A stretch of 64,000 nucleotides of DNA. Source: Scleroderma bovista. Its lineage: Eukaryota > Basidiomycota > Agaricomycetes > Boletales > Sclerodermataceae. Below the pieces are notes generated by a model. The model saw nothing but the letters and a program-made list of their open reading frames with translations, searched no databases and was not told the origin of the DNA. A program made the translations under genes and the position numbers. This document shows, piece after piece, positions 56,501 to 64,000 of the stretch (position 1 is the stretch's first letter; each line of letters begins with the position of its first letter). Where the stretch lies: contig JAYMGJ010000039.1 in assembly GCA_037178675.1 (NCBI GenBank), positions 49,809-113,808 on the forward strand, given 5' to 3'.

Positions 56501-59473
56501 CACTCGCAGCGTCCTTCGTTGGATGACTCCTCTGTACCCCTTATCGCGTCTCAGAGTAGGTCGCGTACGCGTCTCGTTACGGATCCTGGATTTAAAATGG
56601 ATGTGACCATGTCTCCTGACATCTTTACCCCTGCAATTAAGCGTCGCTCGTCTTTACCTGCCTTGCACAGTGCACACAATTCGTCACTCTCTGGCGTCTC
56701 TATACCTGCAATTAACCTCACGAGGCGTCTCGAGGCACAGGCACTGGAAGATAGGATCGAGGCTCTGTTGGAGGAGAAGTTTTCGGTGTTGCGTTCAGAG
56801 TTGGCAAAGAGTCGTCTGGCCAATGGGGGTCCTTCCATAAGCCTTGCAACCGAAGATTCTATCACCGAAGTGGTTTCCCTCTTCCGAACGCAACTCCAAG
56901 AGTCTGCAGCGCGGGGTTTGGATGATAGTCAGATGGATGCACGCGGAGAGCTCGATCTGGAACTCATTCGGGATGCTGTTCAGCGGAGCCATGCCGAAAA
57001 CCTGTTGCTTGTTCAAACCGAACTGCGTGAGGCAATCTCTCGCATTGAAGAAGCGAAGCAAACCGTGCACCAGGGTAATACGGACATCATTCCTGTCATT
57101 GATCAAATGAACCATAGGAGCGTACAAGTTATTCTTAACACTCTCGGCCAGCTTTCGGGCAAACTCGACATGCGCACTCGTCCTTTTGCAGACAAGTACG
57201 AACGAGATTCGTTCATTGAAGAGGTTATGACTGCAATCACGCCTTTGTTGAGCGCCATGCGATCGGAGCCTGTCGATTACAACATCCTCACGGCTCAGCT
57301 GAGCGAGGCAGTCAAACCCAATATTGAGCAACTCATCGACCTCGCTGGGGACAAACGGGAAACTGCAGGACTTATCGTCAACAGCATCTTGCCATTGTTG
57401 CCCAATGTCTCGCACTCCTCTATGGACACTGAAGCCGTCATAGCCGAGATCACGACCGAAGTCCGCCGAGTTATCGCACCTATTGATGCGCATGAAATCA
57501 AGGAGCAAGTTGCAGATCTCGTCGTTGAGCGCCTCGATTCCCGCCTGGCTGTTCGTGATCGCGCGTTTAATGTGGATGCTGTATCCAACAAGATCACAGA
57601 GGGTGTTTCAGGACTCATACAGTCTCTCACCGATTCTATGCCCAAACTCGACAAGCTATTGGATTCGCAGCTTGCGCTGTCAGTAAAGAACGATGACCTT
57701 GCCGTCAAACACGATTCTATGGCTACTCTCGTCTCCGGCGTTCCCGCGCAAATGGAAGAGCTCCAGCGCATGGTGGAGTCGGTCAAGGACGTTGTGCTCC
57801 TAAGCAACGGAAACGAAGAAATCAATGCTACACTCCAGCGACTCGAGTCCGCTATCGAAACTATTTCTGGTGGTCATCTTTCTGGAAGCCAACAAAGTGA
57901 CGAACTCATCGCTCTTCAGAAGTCCCTTCACCAGGAACTCAGTGATCGCATCAGTTCTCTTTCTGAACCGCTTTCTGTCGCTGCTAATGTCTTGCAAACT
58001 GCGCATGCTGAGTTTGCAGCCACCCGGGAGGCAGCGAAGCACGATGCCGACGAGATTCGGAAGCTTAAGGCTGCGAATAATGATCTTCAGATACAGCTCG
58101 CGAAGGCACGTGGTGCTCACGGCCAAGTTCGTGTCGAGAAAGACAATCTTGGAGGTCGCCTTAAAGATGTCGAAAGTGAACGGGATCGTCTCCATACCAA
58201 AGTGGAAGAGTTGGAAGCATTAAATCGAACACAGCAGAGTGAAACTGTCGCAATTGAGCTTCGTAACTCTGAACTCGAGGAAGCCCTATCCCAGAGTCTG
58301 GCCCGCCTCAAAGCATCCGATGTTGCCACTCAAACACAGCAAGAACGCATTTCTGAGCTGGAAAAGGCTAACCGGGATGCAACAGCCGAGCAACAAAGCC
58401 TCAAGTCAGAGGTACGACACATCATCTTTGAAATATGCATGGCATCATTTGACTGTGGTTTTCCAGCTTAACGATTTACAACTTCAACTTAAGATGACAG
58501 CGCACGAGAGGGACTTGACCGCCCAATCGCAGGCATTGCTACAGCAAGAGTACGAAAGACTCTCGAGTCAACAGAGTCATTGGGACGACCTTCGCCGCAA
58601 CATCGAGCAAATTGAAGTTCTTACAAACATCATGCGGCAGGCTGATAACGAAGATCTCAAGGAGCTGAGGCGATTCCGCGATCAAAATCAGCAGCGTGAG
58701 AGTGAACATGCTGTGCTTCAGAAACGACTCAGAGAGCAGGAGCTGAAGGCAGCGAACAGCGACAGGGTTGCCAATGCTGCCAAACAAAGCCTCGTGCAGG
58801 CTCAACAGCGTGCCGCAGAATGGGAACGCAGGGCGAAAGAATATGACAATGACTTGGAGGTCACTAGGAATCGGCTTGACGAAGCCGAACAAATGAAGGA
58901 TCAGCTTGATGCAGACTATTCCCTGGCCAAGCTCCAGCTCGAGGAGAAAGAGGCAGAAGATCGCTTGATTAAGGTAAATATGCTGTTGTAGGCATATTAT
59001 TCAGTAACTGACTTCATACCCAGGACCGGGAATCCAAGCTGCGCGATCAGGTTGCCGGGCTTCAAAATCACGTTGCTCGCCTTGAGGCAGAGCTCGCCAG
59101 AGCGACGGTCCATACCCAAGCCACCATTCCTGCCCATTCTGCTTACACCAAATTGCAATTTGTTCCCTCGAAGGATACGTCTCCACCACGGCCTGATTCC
59201 CGCGCAAGCACTTTATATGGTGACCGTTCACGAACACCCGTCGCACGGGGCGATAGCAATCAACAACCGCGAAGTGATACACCTCAGTCCTCTGTCTGGG
59301 ACTCTATGCATGCCCCTAAGCACTACCCATCTGTTGGACCGGCACATGTACCCTCTTCGTATACCCGTTCCACACGATCGACACGAAGCTATATAACGCA
59401 GTCGGTCGCTTCACCAACGCCAAGTACCGTCTCTCTGGCTCCTACGGTCGGCGCGGATGGTTGGTGGACGTAA
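53567..59473 (+). CDS. large coiled-coil protein, unknown function
   Basis: ATG 53567 (MAAQTRQPLPRLS) starts a protein of roughly 1,850 residues. The first ~250 residues are Pro-rich and low in charge, followed by a short conserved-looking block (SWRCAMPQTVDVFLPG, KFAWDALKHQVIEEKLEKLG). A long Ser/Pro-rich disordered region includes SIGEWSNPSDEERARQARVQ. From about 56700 the sequence becomes helical, and 57900-59090 is a strong coiled coil (KVEELEALNRTQQSE, LRRNIEQIEVLTNI, RNRLDEAEQMKDQLDAD). The tail is Ser/Thr-rich and ends ADGWWT, TGA 59471-59473. Introns near 54259-54308, 54430-54493, 55248-55301 (open in frame), 58412-58468 and 58975-59023. The layout recalls scaffolds of spindle poles or cell tips, but no domain proves it. 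Confidence 0.75.
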
Positions 59474-59894
59474 TTGCTACCCTCTCCGGACTTGACGCAC
59501 GACTTACACATTTATGCATACCAAGTACATCTCATCTCATTCATTTTTTCGTTCATACCACCGATATATCCATTGGTTTAATAGTCTCTCACACATCTTG
59601 CTTTCTCATTTCCACTCACGTTCCAGTTACCAACCTATCGTTGCAGCGGGAGCACGTTACCTTACATCGGAAGTCATGGTCGTTTATATATACCCTTCAA
59701 TTGTTGCTACAGGTACAAATCTGATGAATGCATTAGCTGTGCGATGTCAAGTAACAAGTGGAACTGAGCAAGTTGGAAAGGGCACGAAGTAGAGGAAGTG
59801 AATGGTATGGTTATCCACAATCAAGTATGTACTGGCAAATGACTAGAATAGGGCACCAATCATGCATGGGGCCATATCCAGTTCTCTACGGTCT
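59474..59894. other. convergent 3' spacer
   Basis: AT-rich 3' region between the plus-strand coiled-coil gene and the minus-strand oxysterol-binding protein gene. No gene is seen. Confidence 0.4.
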
Positions 59895-61832
59895 CTACGG
59901 CGGATGGGGATGCATCATTCGGGATGCTTTACGCGTGGGTAAGCAGACAAATGACAGACTGACGTCAAAAACGTACGAGAGCTTTGGTTGCCATCTTCCG
60001 TCGTGCAAGTCAAAATACTTCGGAGAGAACAACTCCCCGCGTTCTTCGCGTCTTCGACGGAGTTCTCGCTGTGCATCTTCGACTGCACTCTTGGCCTCTG
60101 TTGCAGCTTCCATATCTCGTGCTTCGATGGCTTGCGTGAGCTTCTTCCATAGTCTGTGGCGACAAGTGAGGAAAGCGGGATTCCGATAGCAAACGGAGGT
60201 ACGGACCGTCGTGACTCGTAAGGCTCTTGCTCCTCCTCTGGTGCAACATACTTGGGTGCGATGTTCTGCCCATCTTTAGATGCGTCAAACAGAACCCGCT
60301 TGGAACCGTTCTGTGGTTGGCATGTGGTTAGACCAAACGTAGAACAGCATCAACACCAAGACCCATGACATGGGAGGCCCCAGCAGCAACCTAAAGGCGG
60401 CATACTACACACCTTTGCACCCTTGAACTCCATTACGTGACTCCACCGTCCCGATACTTCCCCGATTTCAGTATTAGCCCTACGCACTCGACCAGCGATA
60501 GCATTATAGGTTCCTGAAAAGAAGCCCTAGTATCCATGGAAGATGTGGGGATGCACATCTCAGTCAAGGTTGGGGGTACCATGAAGACGAGGACACGCAC
60601 CTTCGTCTTGAATTCGAGATCGCACACCAGCCCATGTCGTTCGTTCTTTACGACGCATGTGTCTCCCAACTCGAGCACCATCTTTCCAAATAGTATGCCC
60701 CGCGCATACATGTTGGGCATAGTGACGACATATCCTGCCATCGCAGAACATTAGATACATGAGGCAACTGAGGTGCAAATACACACTCACCTCCATCCTC
60801 TGCCGCACCCATCAAAGTTATTCGGTTCTCGCCCTCCATCGTCGTTGATACACTGTTGCCGAGGAATTTGGACTTGGGTCGCAGTTCGCCAATGATGCAT
60901 ACTCTATTTTCGGGGGAGATGTAGAAGAAGGCTGAGATTGGTGGGTGGTGTGAGACTGCCAGGGAGAAAGAATGCCTGGATGTGAGCACGTCATGGTTTA
61001 GTGGACATAGATCGGAGAAAGCATGCCTTGCTCAGAGACGTAGTATCCTCTAGTACCATTAGGGTAATCATAACGACATCGGAAGAACTCGCCCAAAACA
61101 GGGTTATACCTACGGTTCCGCGTATAGGGAGACGGTAAAGCACAAATAGCGGCACTCACGGCTTCTTCACTCCCTTTGGCTTGATATGCCACCCTGCCAG
61201 GTAATACTGGAGCACCCTGATAAACCTCTCCTCGGGATCGGTGCAGTTCTCGGCACTAACATAGGTTAGCATCGCATGATGCGCAGTTACAGGAGTGGGT
61301 GGAGATGATTCCGTTTATATCGTATCGCACCGCATCGGCGGGTGAGTCGCAGCATAGGGAAGAAGGGCGCAGCTGGGCTTAGGGCACAAGCGACGAGGGA
61401 GACCAGAGGCGAACGTACCCAAATATGAGATCCGGGTGGGACATGAAGTCGGTAATACGCTCAAGCATGCTCCGAGGCTCGAGAACGAAGGTGGGGAATG
61501 TGACCTTGGATAGATCCATGCCCACCCTGGTGCATAGATGCGAGCCATTTGTGAGTATGACACGCAGGAAGCGAGAAAGGCGACAAACCTCAGTTGTGAT
61601 ATAAGGGATGTGATGATCGAGCCCTCATTCTCGTTTCTGTAGTCAAAGTCAGCATTCGCGCAACCCATGGGCGACGGTGGAGGTGAAGGGTAGAAGACAA
61701 AAGACAGGAGGAATGCAAAACGGACAGGATGGATGTATCGTCAGGCTCGGTATCTTCAGGTGGCCTGTCTTCCACGGAGGAGCCGCGTGCCCTACGGATA
61801 TGGGAGCCAGCCTGGCTGAAAAGACCCATCAT
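59895..61832 (-). CDS. oxysterol-binding protein (Osh/Kes1-type)
   Basis: Lipid-transfer protein that moves sterols and PI4P between membranes at contact sites; a short form with only the OSBP-related domain. Start [17 protein letters not shown] at 61832. Then [33 protein letters not shown] (lid region), [45 protein letters not shown], the family signature [46 protein letters not shown] and CDLEFKTKG. It finishes with [20 protein letters not shown], a charged helix ([19 protein letters not shown]) and [12 protein letters not shown]. The frame runs on for about 27 residues to stop 59895, so a last intron may be missing. At least nine exons. Tandem with the DBP3-like gene, 160 bp apart. Confidence 0.92.
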
Positions 61833-61992
61833 GTTCGTGCAACAAGACGCCCAAGGGCTATGCGTTGGAAGGAAGAGGCGAGCTCGGAAATAAATCGCAG
61901 GTTGGCGAGGAGAGTCGGTTGAATTGGGCGCTCAAATTACAGCTACTACTAGGTAATAGGTACACATCCAACTGTCACACGACCAGAACGCC

Positions 61993-63975
61993 TCAAAACA
62001 CGATCTTTGTCGCCACACCCCCAACATCGTCCCGGAAGAATGCACCGTACGAGGAATGGGTCTTTTTCTTGATCGTCATCGGGAACTTGCCCAGCTTGTC
62101 CGCCTCAGCACCAAACCCAGCGTCGCGCATCACGCGGGCCAGCTCGCCAGCCAGTGCACGCTCATGCGCATCACCCGTAAAGAACGTGATCGCACGACCC
62201 GAACGACCACCCCGCCCTTGAGACGAAAACATTGGCAAGACAGTTAATACGCATGGACTGCCACGATACTCACCAGTTCGCCCAATGCGATGGATATAGT
62301 CCTCGATCGTTAACGGGAATGTGTAGTTTACGACAGCTTCCACCTCTGGGATATCCAATCCACGGGCCGCCACGTCCGTCGCCACCAGAATCTTGAGTCC
62401 CGTACCTTTTCTTCCGTTGTCATCACCCTGGCCAGACTTGAATCGCTCAAGCGCAGCCATCCGTGCTGCCTGTGCCATGTCCCCGTGTAGAGCTCCGACA
62501 TTATGTCCTGCACGCTTCAGAGTTGCCTCCACACGGGAGGCTTCCTTTTTATACAAGGCAAAGACAAGGACGCGCGTCAGCCCTGCTGCGGTACCATTCT
62601 TGTGTCCACGTGCGATGGATGCAAGCTGCTCGGCAAGCAGAGCACTAGGTGATCGAAGTGAGGAAAGGGACAAAACAAATGTTTGTCACGCACTCTTTTC
62701 CCCGAGCATCGTCCAAGACCTCGACAGCCTGCTCTACACGGCTGTTTGCAGTGAGGTCCTCACTCCCTACTGTCACACGCACGGGATCGCGTAAAAATGA
62801 ACTTGCCAGTCTGCGCACGGCCTCGGGCCACGTTGCACTAACTGTCATCAGAGTCATCGGGGGGGTACAATGAGAACCACAACAACAAAAAGTAAGGCAT
62901 GATACGCACACATCATAGTCTGACGATCAGATCCTTGCATAGTGTGAGAGATGATTGCAGTGATATCGTTCTCAAAACCCTTGTCTAACATTCTATCCGC
63001 TTCATCTAATACCAGGTAATTTACTCTATGATACGCTCATCAGCGACCTGATTCACTCAAGCGGATGAACATACTTTGACAAGTTACAAGAGCCATCATT
63101 GACCAGATCTAGTATCCGACCTGGGGTACCAACGATGATCCGAGTTGATTTTCCGTCCTGAGAGCCGTTCGAAAGCGCCTTCACTTGTGAATCCTTGTCT
63201 ACTCCGCCATACACGGCAACACTGGCAATGCCAAAGGAGTCACCCAGTGCTGAAAGCGTGTCGTGTGTTTGAATTGCGAGTTCACGCGTGGGTGCGACCA
63301 CAAGCACGTTTACCGTGCCTGTTCTGCGTGATTTTTTTGATTTCTTTCCACTCTCACTCGTGGATTGTGATGAGCCAGCCACAATGAGGCGAGCGAGGGC
63401 GGGTATGCCAAATGCCAGGGTTTTGCCACTGATGGTCACCGGTCCACTTCATTGAGGATAAACCGTTGTATATGTGGAGATGCACGCACCTGCCTGTCTC
63501 TGCGATGCCGATCACATCGCGACCACTTAGGGCCCAAGGCCACGCAGCAGCCTGGATGGGCGTTGGTTCTTTGAATCCATCAAACGCGGCTCTAAGGCCA
63601 TGGGGAACATCCAGTTGATCGAATGAAGTCACCGGTAGTATCGATGAAACAGATGGCGGTGCATGGATCGTTATAGAGTGTTTTTCCAAGAAGGCTTGTG
63701 CCTCGGAGGTAGAGATGGGGGCAACGGTGGACTCGGTATCCTGGATCCGTTTCTTTTTCTTTTTCTCTTTGTGCACATCGGGAAGAGTGTCGTCTGGTTC
63801 GACCTCGCGTTTGCGCTTGCGCTCTTTGTCTGATGGTATCGAATCTACTTGCGGTCGTTTGTCAGTATGACAGCAAAGCAGGCCAACACCGACCTGTTTT
63901 GTCCGCATCCTCCGCTTTCTTCTTTTTCTTATCCTTTCTGCTGCGTTTGCGGTCCTCTCCGTCGGCCCTCGACAT
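61993..63975 (-). CDS. DBP3: DEAD-box RNA helicase, DBP3-like
   Basis: ATP-dependent RNA helicase of ribosome biogenesis in the nucleolus; yeast Dbp3 acts in ITS1 processing of pre-rRNA. ATG 63975 begins a Lys/Arg/Glu-rich N-terminus ([18 protein letters not shown]). Motifs in order: Q motif [14 protein letters not shown]; motif I AETG/SGKT, split by an intron near 63430-63490; Ia [11 protein letters not shown]; Ib [35 protein letters not shown]. Then [16 protein letters not shown] and [17 protein letters not shown], split by an intron near 62217-62273. C-terminus [15 protein letters not shown], stop 61993. All motifs intact. Assignment to DBP3 rests on the basic N-terminus and overall length (~560 aa). 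Confidence 0.9.
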
Positions 63976-64000
63976 GACTGCGGCTTTCCTGTATTCAGTT

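Noticed and set aside
61315..61668. Minus-strand frame with [14 protein letters not shown] as an exon in full
   Set aside because: Only the [16 protein letters not shown] part fits the oxysterol-binding protein; the rest of the frame runs through introns.

Overview
The window is nuclear DNA of a mushroom-forming basidiomycete (Agaricomycetes). The evidence is genes with many ~50-nt GT-AG introns, basidiomycete secreted and kinase families, and dense copia, gypsy and Helitron remains. It has two halves. Positions 1 to about 30.7 kb are a repeat island of nested retroelements. Positions about 30.8 to 64 kb are a compact gene-rich block.

Repeat island. A decayed minus-strand gene (51-1116) lies next to a solo copia LTR (1248-1535). 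From about 2.05 kb there is a large fold-back repeat made of G-rich minisatellite, a 27-bp-arm hairpin and C-rich minisatellite. A dead gypsy element (5' LTR 4666-5277, gag, pol) sits in its right arm. The gypsy pol carries a solo LTR (8470-9042) and ends at a 2.1-kb TG...CA repeat here called X. X occurs twice in inverted orientation (10849-14212 and 16211-18303); the first copy is split by a 1263-bp solo LTR. Between the two X copies lie the other gypsy LTR (15121-15732), the missing end of the fold-back and a piece of copia reverse transcriptase, all in the 'wrong' orientation. Flipping 14213-16210 between the X copies repairs the copia reading frame, gives the gypsy matching target duplications and makes the fold-back symmetric, so I infer an inversion by recombination between the X copies. 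To the right, a degraded minus-strand copia element (here 'B', about 18.3-28.1 kb) is interrupted by a younger plus-strand copia element ('A', 20822-26753) with a perfect GGGTG target duplication. A 61-bp minisatellite (28.35-29.25 kb) and Helitron helicase remains (29.32-30.66 kb) close the island.

Gene block, in order: a protein kinase (-), a doubtful hypothetical (+), a sparse stretch with a tRNA-like sequence, a secreted protein (-), a SAP30-like Sin3-complex subunit (-), chorismate synthase (+), a hypothetical protein (-), a CofD/YvcK-family protein (-), a GCN20/ABCF3-type ATPase (+), DNA topoisomerase II (+), a large coiled-coil protein (+), an oxysterol-binding protein (-) and a DBP3-like DEAD-box helicase (-). 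These are ordinary housekeeping genes with short divergent or tandem spacers; I see no metabolic gene cluster. The unusual material is the rearranged repeat island, its CpG-directed decay, and a few gene-structure oddities (duplicated 42-nt micro-exons, a GC-AG intron).
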